From the NCBI GenBank assembly GCA_937997955.1, contig CALLDR010000163.1:1-64000 (forward strand): a stretch of 64,000 nucleotides of DNA, written 5' to 3'. Shown one piece after another: positions 1 to 7,587 of this stretch. The notes under the pieces are model-generated. The model had not been told where the DNA came from and did not search any database. It saw only the letters and a list, made by a program, of their open reading frames with translations. This DNA comes from an uncultured Emergencia sp. (GTDB lineage: Bacteria; Bacillota; Clostridia; Peptostreptococcales; Anaerovoracaceae). Numbering within the stretch: the stretch's first letter is position 1; every line of letters starts with the position of its first letter. Position numbers and translations under genes: made by a program.

Positions 1-133
1 CCTCTCTATATTATCAAAGTGAACAACCTATTACAACTTTAGTATATCAGAACAGATATCGTAGGCAAGCAGGAAAAGCGCCCAGGAACAGAACCAACAC
101 ATGAAACCGCCTAATCACTGTCCTGAGCGCTTT

Positions 134-154
134 GCGCCACTTTTGGCGCTTTTT
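134..154 (+). terminator. Rho-independent terminator of a gene left of the window
   Basis: A GCGCCA/TGGCGC hairpin with a four-base loop is followed directly by TTTTTATTT on the plus strand, so it would stop a plus-strand transcript entering from the left. No coding sequence for that gene is visible in bases 1-133. A larger imperfect inverted repeat (about 77-91 against 118-131) lies just upstream and may be part of the same RNA structure. The rest of 1-304 holds only this and the GC hairpin at 244-264. Confidence 0.6.
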
Positions 155-243
155 ATTTATCCTACGGCGAGCCCCGAAAGCCAGTTAAAAGTGGCGCGGA
201 GCCTTTCGGTTCAGATTACATGAGCTCAGGCCCTTGCATTTCT

Positions 244-264
244 CGCGGCGGCTCTGCCGCCGCG
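244..264. repeat. Perfect GC-only hairpin downstream of atpC
   Basis: CGCGGCGG and CCGCCGCG pair perfectly over 8 bp around a five-base loop, 40 bp beyond the atpC stop. There is no T run on either side, so it is a poor intrinsic terminator by itself. It may protect or end the ATP synthase mRNA. Two comparable perfect GC hairpins lie inside atpC (408-429 and 473-495). Confidence 0.5.
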
Positions 265-304
265 CTTCACTCTGTTATCCGAACCGCCTTGTCTGGTCAT
301 TTGA

Positions 305-655
305 TCATTTGCTCTCCACCCACGCCGCGTCCTCGGCGTAGATGACAAAACGGTCTTTGATGTCGATGTGGCCGCCTTTAAGTTCGGCCACCCGAAGGCC
401 ACCTGATCCGGCAGCGTTTCCGCTGCCGGCCGCCAGTCCTTCACCGCTCTTTTCCCTTTTGGGCTCATCGCCGTCTGCGGCCGAAGGCCGCAGACGCACA
501 TGGCCGTCGGGAGCCAGCAGCTTGACGCACCAGGCGTGACCAGCTTTAAATCCTTCTTCTCCGTCCATGGTGGTGACCCGTACTGAATCTACCTTTCCAG
601 AATAGAACAATTCAGCGGGCGTAATGATGGACAGATCTACCGCTCTACTGCTCAT
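305..655 (-). CDS. atpC: F1 ATP synthase subunit epsilon, lacking the C-terminal domain and carrying an insert
   Basis: Epsilon is part of the rotating central stalk of F1 and links gamma to the c-ring. The 116 residues open with the usual beta-sandwich (LSIITPAELFYSGKVDSV, then DGEEGFKAGHA) and end with the last strands of that domain (IDIKDRFVIYAEDAAWV). The family is normally 130-140 residues with a C-terminal helical hairpin, which is absent here. Residues 57-87 are a Gly/Ala/Ser/Lys-rich insert in a loop of the sandwich. The insert DNA contains two perfect inverted repeats (408-429 and 473-495). The start overlaps the atpD stop by 11 bases, as in a coupled operon. Identity rests on the N-terminal motif and on position as last gene of the operon. 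Confidence 0.85.
   Translation of the reverse strand: MSSRAVDLSIITPAELFYSGKVDSVRVTTMDGEEGFKAGHAWCVKLLAPDGHVRLRPSAADGDEPKREKSGEGLAAGSGNAAGSGGLRVAELKGGHIDIKDRFVIYAEDAAWVESK
408..495. repeat. Two perfect inverted repeats inside the atpC insert
   Basis: CCGGCAGCG and CGCTGCCGG (408-416, 421-429) flank a TTTC loop. GTCTGCGGCC and GGCCGCAGAC (473-482, 486-495) flank a GAA loop. Both lie in the part of atpC that encodes the extra low-complexity residues, which suggests that palindromic DNA expanded inside the gene while keeping the frame. The origin is inference. Confidence 0.7.
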
Positions 656-2264
656 GACCGGACCCCTCCTCAGCTGCCTCCGGTTCCGCCAGCGTCTTCT
701 GTTCCGCCAGCGTCTTCAGATCCGTGGCCGTCTCCAGCTCCGCGGCTTCCTTCTGGGCCGCGGCTTTCGCCTGAGGCTTCTGAGCTGCCGGGCCCGCTTG
801 GGCAGCCTGAGGCTCCTGAGCCTCCTGAATCTCCTGCGCTGCCAGGCCCGATTGGGCCGCCTGAGGCTCCTGCGCCTCCTGGGACGCCGCGTACTTGGCA
901 TACACGTCGTCGATGGAACCTGCGAACAGGAACATGGATTCCGGAATATGGTCACAATGCCCCTGCAAAATTTCCTGGAAGCCGCGAACCGTCTCCGCGA
1001 TCGGCACGTAGGCGCCCTTCATGCCTGTAAACTGTTCCGCCACGCTGAAAGGCTGGGACAGGAAACGCTGGATCTTTCTGGCTCTGGTCACAGTCTCCTT
1101 ATCCTCTTCCGAAAGCTCATCCATGCCTAAAATGGCGATAATATCCTGCAGCTCTCTGTACTTCTGCAGCACCTTCTGCACGCCGCGGGCGGTTTCATAG
1201 TGCTCTTCACCTACGATAAGCGGGTCCAGGATTCTCGACGTGGACGCCAGCGGGTCCACCGCCGGATAGATACCCAGCTCCGCGATGGAGCGGGACAGCA
1301 CCGTGGTCGCGTCCAGATGGGCGAAGGTGGTTGCCGGCGCCGGATCCGTCAAGTCGTCCGCCGGAACATATACCGCCTGCACGGAAGTGATGGAGCCGTC
1401 TTTGGTAGATGTGATCCTCTCCTGCAGCGCTCCCATTTCCGTAGCCAAAGTCGGCTGATAGCCGACCGCCGACGGCACTCTTCCCAGCAGCGCCGAAACC
1501 TCCGAGCCTGCCTGGGTGAAACGAAAGATATTGTCGATAAACAGCAGTACGTCCTGCTTCTTCTGGTCTCTGAAATACTCCGCCATGGTCAGCCCCGTCA
1601 AAGCCACTCTCATTCTTGCTCCCGGCGGCTCGTTCATCTGTCCGAAGACCATGGCCGTCCTGTCCAGAACACCGGAATCCTTCATCTCGTGGTACAGGTC
1701 GTTGCCTTCTCTGGTTCTCTCTCCGACCCCGGCGAACACGGAAATACCTCCATGCTCCGTAGCGATGTTGTTGATCAGCTCCTGAATCAGCACCGTTTTG
1801 CCTACGCCGGCGCCGCCGAACAGACCGATCTTTCCGCCTTTGGTATACGGCGCGATCAAGTCTATGACCTTGATGCCCGTCTCAAAGATCTGGGAAGTCG
1901 TATCCTGGTCCTCAAACTTAGGCGCGCCTCTGTGGATCGAATGCTGTTCCTCAGTTTCCACCGGCCCCCTCTCGTCGATGGGCTCCCCGAGGACGTTGAA
2001 CAGGCGCCCCAGCACCTGCTCGCCCACCGGCACCTTGATAGGCTCTCCCGTGTCAAAAGCGTCCATGCCCCGCGACAGGCCATCCGTGGAGGACAGCGCC
2101 ACGCAGCGTACCTCTTCGTCGCCGATATGCTGATGGACCTCCGCCACCACCTCTCGTCCGTCAAGAGGGATCCGCACCGCGTTCAGCAGCTCCGGCAGTT
2201 CCTCCGGCTGGAAGCGGATGTCGATGACCGGTCCTATGATCTGATGTATTTTCCCCTTATGCAT
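645..2264 (-). CDS. atpD: F1 ATP synthase subunit beta with a repetitive C-terminal tail
   Basis: Catalytic subunit of F1 on the cytoplasmic face. The Walker A motif GGAGVGKT, the catalytic glutamate in GERTREGNDLYHEM and the DELSEED loop are all intact. The start is the ATG at 2264, seven bases after GGAGGTG; an open frame runs further upstream but is not beta-like. The product is 539 residues, some 60-80 longer than usual. The excess is a C-terminal tail rich in Ala, Gln and Glu in which a unit like QEAQEPQAAQSGLAAQ is repeated twice with changes, followed by a short KTLAE repeat. It sits between atpG (25-bp gap) and atpC (overlap). The tail should not touch the active site; its role is unknown. 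Confidence 0.97.
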   Translation of the reverse strand: MHKGKIHQIIGPVIDIRFQPEELPELLNAVRIPLDGREVVAEVHQHIGDEEVRCVALSSTDGLSRGMDAFDTGEPIKVPVGEQVLGRLFNVLGEPIDERGPVETEEQHSIHRGAPKFEDQDTTSQIFETGIKVIDLIAPYTKGGKIGLFGGAGVGKTVLIQELINNIATEHGGISVFAGVGERTREGNDLYHEMKDSGVLDRTAMVFGQMNEPPGARMRVALTGLTMAEYFRDQKKQDVLLFIDNIFRFTQAGSEVSALLGRVPSAVGYQPTLATEMGALQERITSTKDGSITSVQAVYVPADDLTDPAPATTFAHLDATTVLSRSIAELGIYPAVDPLASTSRILDPLIVGEEHYETARGVQKVLQKYRELQDIIAILGMDELSEEDKETVTRARKIQRFLSQPFSVAEQFTGMKGAYVPIAETVRGFQEILQGHCDHIPESMFLFAGSIDDVYAKYAASQEAQEPQAAQSGLAAQEIQEAQEPQAAQAGPAAQKPQAKAAAQKEAAELETATDLKTLAEQKTLAEPEAAEEGSGHEQ

Positions 2265-2289
2265 ATAGTTCACCTCCAAAATCCCTGTT

Positions 2290-3222
2290 TTACTGCGAAG
2301 CGCCCGATCCGGCCACGATCTCGATGATCTCGTCGGTGATCTGCGCCTGCCGCGCGTGGTTATATGCCAGCTGCAGCTTATCCAGAATCTCCCTCGCGTT
2401 GTCGTTGGCGCTTTCCATGGCCGTCCGGCGAGCCGCATACTCGCAGGCGGCCGACTCGATACACGTGCTGTACAGCATCAGTTCTATGTACTGCGGCACC
2501 AGGTAGTCAAAGACTGCCTCCGCCGACGGTTCGTACTCGATCAAAGGGTGTCCGCCGCCGCTCTTTCCCTCCGGCGAGGCTGCCCGGCGTTTGACACTCT
2601 GTTCTTCTTCCGCGTTTCTGCTTCCGGCGATAACCTCCGTTTCCAAAGGGAGCAGCCGCTTGCACCGGACCTCCTGGCAGAGCGGGTTGACATAAGCCGT
2701 ATAGATCATGTCGACCTCGTCGATCTCCCCTTCCAGATACCGCTGGATCAGCGGCCCGCTGATTTCCTGCGTCTCCTGAAAGGTCACCGTGTCCGCGGGA
2801 GCGTCGTGAGACATCAGTATCTCCGCACCGTGGTGTGCGAAGTATTCCCGCCCCTTGGACCCTATGGTGACCATCTTCACATGATCGGCGTCGCCGCCCC
2901 AGGCAGACAGAGCTTCCTCTGCCGCCCGGATTACATTTCCGTTAAAGCTGCCGCACAGCCCGTTGCTGCTGGTGATGACCACGTAACAGCGCTTTTCCGG
3001 CCGTCTGCTGCCTTCCAGATACTTGCCAGGCACATAAGATGTATCCGCGAAGATCCGCCGCATCGAATCCAGCAGTTCACCCATATATAGCCTGGAATGA
3101 TCGTAGACAGCTCTGGCCCTGCGCAGCTTAGCCGCTGAAACCAGCTTCATGGCTCCGGTGATTCTTTCCGTGCTTTCCACGCCCTTCATCCTCTTGCGGA
3201 TGGTCTGCATCTGTTCAGCCAT
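2290..3222 (-). CDS. atpG: F1 ATP synthase subunit gamma
   Basis: Gamma is the rotating shaft of F1. The N-terminus (IRKRMKGVESTERITGAMKLVSAAKLRRA) and C-terminus (RRTAMESANDNAREILDKLQLAYNHARQAQITDEIIEIVAGSGA) are classical. Length is 310 residues after choosing the ATG at 3222, which has AAGGTGG about nine bases upstream and overlaps the atpA stop by 8 bases. A charged segment around residues 200-220 (NAEEEQSVKRRAASPEGK) looks like a loop insertion relative to shorter gammas. Cotranscribed with the other atp genes. Confidence 0.96.
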   Translation of the reverse strand: MAEQMQTIRKRMKGVESTERITGAMKLVSAAKLRRARAVYDHSRLYMGELLDSMRRIFADTSYVPGKYLEGSRRPEKRCYVVITSSNGLCGSFNGNVIRAAEEALSAWGGDADHVKMVTIGSKGREYFAHHGAEILMSHDAPADTVTFQETQEISGPLIQRYLEGEIDEVDMIYTAYVNPLCQEVRCKRLLPLETEVIAGSRNAEEEQSVKRRAASPEGKSGGGHPLIEYEPSAEAVFDYLVPQYIELMLYSTCIESAACEYAARRTAMESANDNAREILDKLQLAYNHARQAQITDEIIEIVAGSGASQ

Positions 3223-4729
3223 GGACGAATCCCACCTTTTTGAATTTCTCAATGGCCGCGATCAGCTGTTTCTCCGTCCTCGGGCTGAAATCTCCCTTCT
3301 TGTGGATTTCTCTGATGATCCCCGGCTCATGCTCTTCCATATAGCGTTCGTACTGTTTCTCAAATTCCGCGATATCCTCCGGCGGAACGTCGTCCATGTA
3401 GCCGCCCGACGCCGCGTACAGCAGCATGACCTGCGAGGCCACATCTACCGGATGATACTGGCTCTGCTTCAGAATTTCCATCAAGACCCTGCCGTGCTGC
3501 AGCTGTTTCTTCGTAGCCGGGTCCAGGTCGGAGCCGAACTGAGAAAAGCTGAGCAGCTCACGGTATTGGGCCAGGGCCAGCTTGATGCTTCCCGCTACCT
3601 TCTTCATCGCTTTGATCTGGGCGTTGCCGCCTACTCTGGATACAGAGATGCCCGCATTGATGGCCGGTCTCTGCCCGGAGAAGAACAGCTCGCTTTCTAG
3701 AAAGATCTGACCGTCCGTAATGGAGATCACGTTGGTCGGAATGTACGCCGATACGTCTCCGCCCTGGGTCTCTATGATCGGCAGCGCCGTAATGGACCCG
3801 CCTCCCATCTCGTCGGACAGCTTCGCCGCCCGCTCCAGAAGTCTGCTGTGCAGGTAGAACACGTCTCCCGGATAGGCTTCACGTCCTGGCGGTCTGCGAA
3901 GCAGCAGGGACATGGCCCGGTAGGCTACCGCGTGTTTGGACAGATCGTCGTAGATGATCAAAACGTCTCTGCCGCGGTACATGAAGTATTCGGCGATGGC
4001 ACACCCGGCATAAGGCGCGATGTACTGCAGCGGCGCTTCCTCGCTGGCCGTGGCCGATACCACGATGGTATAGGCCATGGCTCCCTGGTTTTCCAGATTC
4101 TGAACCAGCTGGGCCACGGTGGAATTTTTCTGCCCGATGGCCACATAGATGCAGATTACATCTTGATCCTTCTGGTTGATGATGGCGTCTACGGCGATGG
4201 CCGTTTTGCCCGTCTGCCTGTCGCCGATGATCAGCTCACGCTGACCCTTGCCGATAGGCATCATAGCGTCTATGGCTTTGATGCCGGTCTGCAGCGGCTC
4301 GTTGACCGACTTTCTCTGCAGAACGCCCGGTGCCGGAAATTCCACCGGCCGCTTTTCTGTGGTCTCGATGGCTCCCTTGCCGTCGATGGGACGGCCCAGA
4401 GCGTCTACCACTCTTCCGATCATGGCCTCCCCCGCGGGGATCTGGACTACCGTCCCCGTAGGCTTCACCACGTCGCCCTCGCCGATCTCCCGGTCGGAAC
4501 CCAGAATGACGGCGCCTACGTTGTCCTCTTCCAGGTTCAGCGCCATGCCGAAGGCTTCTCCCGGAAACTCCAGCAGCTCGCCGGACATGCATCTCTTCAG
4601 CCCGTATATACGGGCGATGCCGTCGCCTACCTGCATGACAGTACCGAAATCGGAGATTTCCAGCTGCCGCGTATAGTTTTTGATCTGTGCTTTGATCAGA
4701 CTGCTGATCTCATCAGGTTTCAGATTCAT
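3215..4729 (-). CDS. atpA: F1 ATP synthase subunit alpha
   Basis: Non-catalytic nucleotide-binding subunit of the alpha3beta3 ring. The Walker A motif GDRQTGKT, the segment SISRVGGNAQ-like SVSRVGGNAQIKAMK and the usual 504-residue length identify it without ambiguity. The gene starts inside the atpH 3' end (17-base overlap) and ends inside the atpG start, so the three subunits are translationally coupled. No unusual residues were noticed. Confidence 0.98.
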   Translation of the reverse strand: MNLKPDEISSLIKAQIKNYTRQLEISDFGTVMQVGDGIARIYGLKRCMSGELLEFPGEAFGMALNLEEDNVGAVILGSDREIGEGDVVKPTGTVVQIPAGEAMIGRVVDALGRPIDGKGAIETTEKRPVEFPAPGVLQRKSVNEPLQTGIKAIDAMMPIGKGQRELIIGDRQTGKTAIAVDAIINQKDQDVICIYVAIGQKNSTVAQLVQNLENQGAMAYTIVVSATASEEAPLQYIAPYAGCAIAEYFMYRGRDVLIIYDDLSKHAVAYRAMSLLLRRPPGREAYPGDVFYLHSRLLERAAKLSDEMGGGSITALPIIETQGGDVSAYIPTNVISITDGQIFLESELFFSGQRPAINAGISVSRVGGNAQIKAMKKVAGSIKLALAQYRELLSFSQFGSDLDPATKKQLQHGRVLMEILKQSQYHPVDVASQVMLLYAASGGYMDDVPPEDIAEFEKQYERYMEEHEPGIIREIHKKGDFSPRTEKQLIAAIEKFKKVGFVHG

Positions 4730-5282
4730 ATGTATTCCCCCTTTGCTGCATAAATCTCAGACTGTCCCGAAGTCCTTCCAGCGCGGATTTCACCGTGGCG
4801 TCGATCATCTTGCCGGCCACCTGTACCCTGACGCCGCCCAGTATGGACGGGTCGACGCGGTTCTTCAGCGTTACCTTCTTCCCTAGCAGCTTCCCGGTCT
4901 CCTCCTCAAAGGAGTGAAGCTCTTCCTCTGTCAGAGGCAGTGCGGAATAGATTTTGCCGTAGGCCTCATTTCGCCAGGCGTCCTTCCGCTTCAGGTAATT
5001 TTTCACGATGGCGTGGTACTGACCGCAGCGATTGTGATCGATGAGGATATATAAGAAGGAAAGAACCTCTTCTCTGACACCGCTGCCAAAGATATCCCTT
5101 ATCATGCTCTTCTTTTCTCTTGCCGTCACCGCCGGGCTGCTCAGCAGCTGTGTAAAATCCTTTTCTTCCTTGAATATCTCATCGATGGCTTTGATCTCTT
5201 CTTCTATCTCACAGACCTGCTCAAGCTCCTTTGCCGCATCAAAGAGTGCTTTGCCGTAGGTCATGGCTATGACGTTTTCCAT
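4713..5282 (-). CDS. atpH: ATP synthase subunit delta
   Basis: Delta joins the top of F1 to the peripheral stalk. At 189 residues it is the usual length, starts MENVIAMTYGKALFDAAKE (the typical YAxAL-like opening) and ends with the conserved GGVRVQVAGKMIDATVKSALEGL-type beta segment. It overlaps atpF by 16 and atpA by 17 bases. Assignment follows from this sequence signature and from the position between the b and alpha subunits. Confidence 0.95.
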   Translation of the reverse strand: MENVIAMTYGKALFDAAKELEQVCEIEEEIKAIDEIFKEEKDFTQLLSSPAVTAREKKSMIRDIFGSGVREEVLSFLYILIDHNRCGQYHAIVKNYLKRKDAWRNEAYGKIYSALPLTEEELHSFEEETGKLLGKKVTLKNRVDPSILGGVRVQVAGKMIDATVKSALEGLRDSLRFMQQRGNTYESET

Positions 5283-5782
5283 GGATGCTCACCTGCCTCC
5301 TGCAAGATCTGCTCTACGATCTGTTTCTTCCGCTCCGGCGTCAGCTCCTCCTGGAGGATCTGCTCCGCGGCCAGCAGAGCCATGTCGCTGATCTCCTCCT
5401 GCAGGGCTTTTCTCGCGTGGTATTCCTCACGCCGGATCTCTTTCTGCGCGTGCTCGATCAGATTCCTGGCCTTTTTGTCAGCTTCGTCCACGATCTCGCC
5501 CGCCTGCAGCTTTGCCGCAGATCTGGCCGCTTTGACGATCTCTCTGCCTTCATCGTCCGCCTTCTGCAGCTTTTCTTCGTACAGCTGCAGCTTCTCTTCT
5601 GCTTCCCGGTTCACATCCTCCGCGCGCAGCAGAGAATCGGTGACCATCTTTTCCCGCGCTTCCATGAAATTATGTACTTTCTCAAAAAAGAAATGTTTCA
5701 AGATCAGGAAGAGGACCAGAAGTGTCACCACGGTGAACAGAAGGTTCCAGTCCACGTATAGAAGCGGCTGATATACTTTCAT
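5267..5782 (-). CDS. atpF: F0 ATP synthase subunit b
   Basis: Peripheral-stalk subunit. One N-terminal membrane helix (residues 12-31, LLFTVVTLLVLFLILKHFFF) is followed by a long, highly charged amphipathic helix that would dimerise and reach up to delta. Length is 171 residues, normal for the family. There is a single b gene and no b-prime gene. It lies between atpE (12-bp gap) and atpH (16-base overlap). Confidence 0.96.
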   Translation of the reverse strand: MKVYQPLLYVDWNLLFTVVTLLVLFLILKHFFFEKVHNFMEAREKMVTDSLLRAEDVNREAEEKLQLYEEKLQKADDEGREIVKAARSAAKLQAGEIVDEADKKARNLIEHAQKEIRREEYHARKALQEEISDMALLAAEQILQEELTPERKKQIVEQILQEAGEHPWKTS

Positions 5783-5794
5783 CCTGACCGCCCC

Positions 5795-6022
5795 CTAGAG
5801 CTTACTGAAGAGCATGATCGCGATGACAAAGCTCAGTACGCCTACGGTCTCCATGATGGCCATACCCAGGATCATGGTCGTACGGATCGTACTCTTCTCC
5901 TCCGGCTGTCTCGAAATGCCCTCCAGCGCTTTGCCAAGGCCGATGCCCTGGCCGATACCGATACCTGCCGCTGCAAGACCCATCGCCAGGCCTGCGCCGA
6001 TTCCTATGATTCCCATTCCCAT
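5795..6022 (-). CDS. atpE: F0 ATP synthase subunit c (ion-binding rotor ring)
   Basis: Two-helix hairpin of 75 residues that forms the rotor ring. The polar loop RQPEEK and the ion-binding glutamate in IMETVGVLSF are present. Aligned by eye to sodium-type c subunits, helix 1 has the Gln of the GQGxxxGKA motif and the residue after the Glu is Thr, both typical of Na+ coupling. The Thr and Tyr that complete the Na+ site in Ilyobacter-type rings are Val and Leu here. The coupling ion is therefore undecided from sequence. Single copy, preceded by a GGAGGT-type ribosome site. Confidence 0.96.
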   Translation of the reverse strand: MGMGIIGIGAGLAMGLAAAGIGIGQGIGLGKALEGISRQPEEKSTIRTTMILGMAIMETVGVLSFVIAIMLFSKL

Positions 6023-6045
6023 TTTGTACCTCCTAATTCTAATGC

Positions 6046-6777
6046 TCAGTTTGAATCTCCTTTTGATGTGATGCCTGCCATGGCTGTGGTCAGAAACACC
6101 ATGGTCAGCATGGTAAAGATGTATGTTTGGATCACCGGCTCAAACATATCGAAAAAGCCGTTTAAAGGCAGTACTGTCACGGCCCGCAGGAACGGAATGT
6201 CGCTGACAAAGCCGCTCAGATATTCCATCAGGGCCATCCACAGGTCCACGATGATCATGCCGCCCAGAATGTTGCCGAACAGTCGCAGAGACAGTGAGAT
6301 CGGAAGTGTCACTTCCTCCAGCAGCTTGATCGGCAGTACCACCGGATACGGGTCCATCATCTCCGCCAGACGCCCCCGGACGCCCAGTTTATGTACGCCC
6401 ATGAACTGGATCAGGATAAACGTCATGCCCGACAGGGCAAAGGTGACGTTGAGATCCGCCGTGACCGGCCTGAGTCCCAGAAGCCCCAGCAGGCTGCCGC
6501 AGAGAATGAACGCGAACAGGCTGCCTATGTAAGGCGCGAATTTTTCGTTTTCCTTCCCCATATTCTCCCGGGTGTACCGATAGATCCAGTCCACGATGTA
6601 CTCCGCCGCGATCTGCTTTCCCCTGGGCACGGTCTTAAGGCCGCTCCCCAGAAAGATGCCCGCCGCCGCGATAACTGCCGCGATGATGAGGCCCCACACC
6701 GTGCTTTCCGTCACTACGATTTCTCCGTCCGCAAAGCTGGCGATGATTCTCGGTCCCAGGGTTTCAAAGCTTACCAT
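6046..6777 (-). CDS. atpB: F0 ATP synthase subunit a
   Basis: Stator membrane subunit that makes the ion half-channels. Several hydrophobic helices are clear and the essential arginine lies in the conserved SLRLFGNILGG motif, with the last helix FTMLTMVFLTTAMA. The ATG at 6777 is used because AAAGGAGGCG stands about ten bases upstream; the longer frame to 6822 has no such site. Product 243 residues. First structural gene of the operon; no atpI gene is evident upstream. The a subunit is about 23 bp from atpE. Confidence 0.95.
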   Translation of the reverse strand: MVSFETLGPRIIASFADGEIVVTESTVWGLIIAAVIAAAGIFLGSGLKTVPRGKQIAAEYIVDWIYRYTRENMGKENEKFAPYIGSLFAFILCGSLLGLLGLRPVTADLNVTFALSGMTFILIQFMGVHKLGVRGRLAEMMDPYPVVLPIKLLEEVTLPISLSLRLFGNILGGMIIVDLWMALMEYLSGFVSDIPFLRAVTVLPLNGFFDMFEPVIQTYIFTMLTMVFLTTAMAGITSKGDSN

Positions 6778-7045
6778 ATGCTTTCGCCTCCTTTCTTTAT
6801 GGGATCCAGGGATCTGCATCAAAAATCACAAAAGCCTCCCTGCGGTGCAGGAAGGCTCTGAGTTTCTTATTCTGTAAGATGCTGTGAAGTACGCTGTGAT
6901 CCTTACGAAAATGAAGCTGGTGGCTTCCGCCCCTGATGTAAAATCTCCTGTAATACCCGAATATCCAAGGATAAACAGGGAAATCACAAGCGCCTCACAA
7001 CGCAAACTGTAAACCTGAGGGTCTTTTCCCTGTTCATTTGGAACT
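6778..7045 (-). promoter_or_regulatory. Long 5' leader of the atp operon
   Basis: Some 270 bases separate the predicted start of transcription (near 7045) from atpB. The leader contains a terminator-like hairpin at 6820-6857. In one minus-strand frame an open stretch of 53 codons starts with GTG at 6987 and ends TGA at 6826, inside the hairpin's T run. A second short frame begins with ATG near 7036 and ends close to that GTG. Neither resembles atpI convincingly and neither has a strong ribosome site. The arrangement (promoter, short frames, terminator, operon) looks like an attenuator or a decayed atpI; this is inference. Confidence 0.45.
6820..6857 (-). terminator. Terminator-like hairpin in the atp leader
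   Basis: On the minus strand AGCCTTCCT pairs with AGGGAGGCT (9 bp with one G-U) around a seven-base loop and is followed by TTTTGTGATTTTT. It lies between the operon promoter and atpB, so readthrough or antitermination would be needed for expression. It could also end transcripts coming from rlmH. Confidence 0.65.
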
Positions 7046-7052
7046 AAAACAT

Positions 7053-7080
7053 ATTATAGTCCTTCCAGGGAAAAAGTAAA
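7053..7080 (-). promoter_or_regulatory. Sigma-A promoter of the atp operon
   Basis: On the minus strand TTTACT (7080-7075) and a perfect TATAAT (7058-7053) are 16 bp apart. It is the only good promoter between rlmH and atpB. Transcription would begin near 7045. Confidence 0.7.
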
Positions 7081-7104
7081 TAAGACTTTTGTTCTGATTT
7101 TCGA

Positions 7105-7584
7105 TCATTTGTGATAAGTTTCGTGGCGGATAATTTTAAAACTTCTGTACACCTGCTCCAGCAAAATGACCCGCATCATCTGATGGGGAAAAGTCATCTG
7201 GGAAAAGGACAATCTGAAGTCAGACCTTTTGCTTACTTCCTCTGATAATCCAAGGCTTCCGCCGATGACAAAGGCGATATTGCTGCGTCCGCTGACGGCC
7301 AGACTGTCGATTTTCTCAGCCAGCTTTTCGGAGGGCAGTTCTTTGCCCTTTACCTCCAAGGTGATCACATACATGTTGTCCCGGAGCCTCTTCAGGATCT
7401 CGGCTCCTTCTGCTTCTTTCACCGCCTGCTCTTCGGCAGGTCCGGCTCTGTCGGGCAACCGAGCTTCTTTCAGCTCTACGATGTCCAGGCTGCAGTAGCC
7501 GGAAAGGCGTTTCGCATACTCCGCCACTGCCTGGGTCCAGTATTTTTCTTTCAGCTTTCCGACGCAGATCACTGAGATATTCAA
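7105..7584 (-). CDS. rlmH: 23S rRNA pseudouridine-1915 N3-methyltransferase RlmH
   Basis: SPOUT-family methyltransferase that modifies pseudouridine 1915 in helix 69 of 23S rRNA using S-adenosylmethionine. The 159 residues match the family length. The SAM-binding knot region FVIGGSLGLSEEV and the strongly conserved C-terminus (LSFSQMTFPHQMMRVILLEQVYRSFKIIRHETYHK) are complete. It lies 3 bp downstream of walJ and is surely cotranscribed with it, an arrangement common near the origin of Gram-positive chromosomes. Confidence 0.97.
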   Translation of the reverse strand: MNISVICVGKLKEKYWTQAVAEYAKRLSGYCSLDIVELKEARLPDRAGPAEEQAVKEAEGAEILKRLRDNMYVITLEVKGKELPSEKLAEKIDSLAVSGRSNIAFVIGGSLGLSEEVSKRSDFRLSFSQMTFPHQMMRVILLEQVYRSFKIIRHETYHK

Positions 7585-7587
7585 AAG

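Noticed and set aside
226..501. Missing epsilon C-terminal domain in another frame
   Set aside because: The Arg/Gly-rich frame there does not resemble the epsilon helical hairpin.
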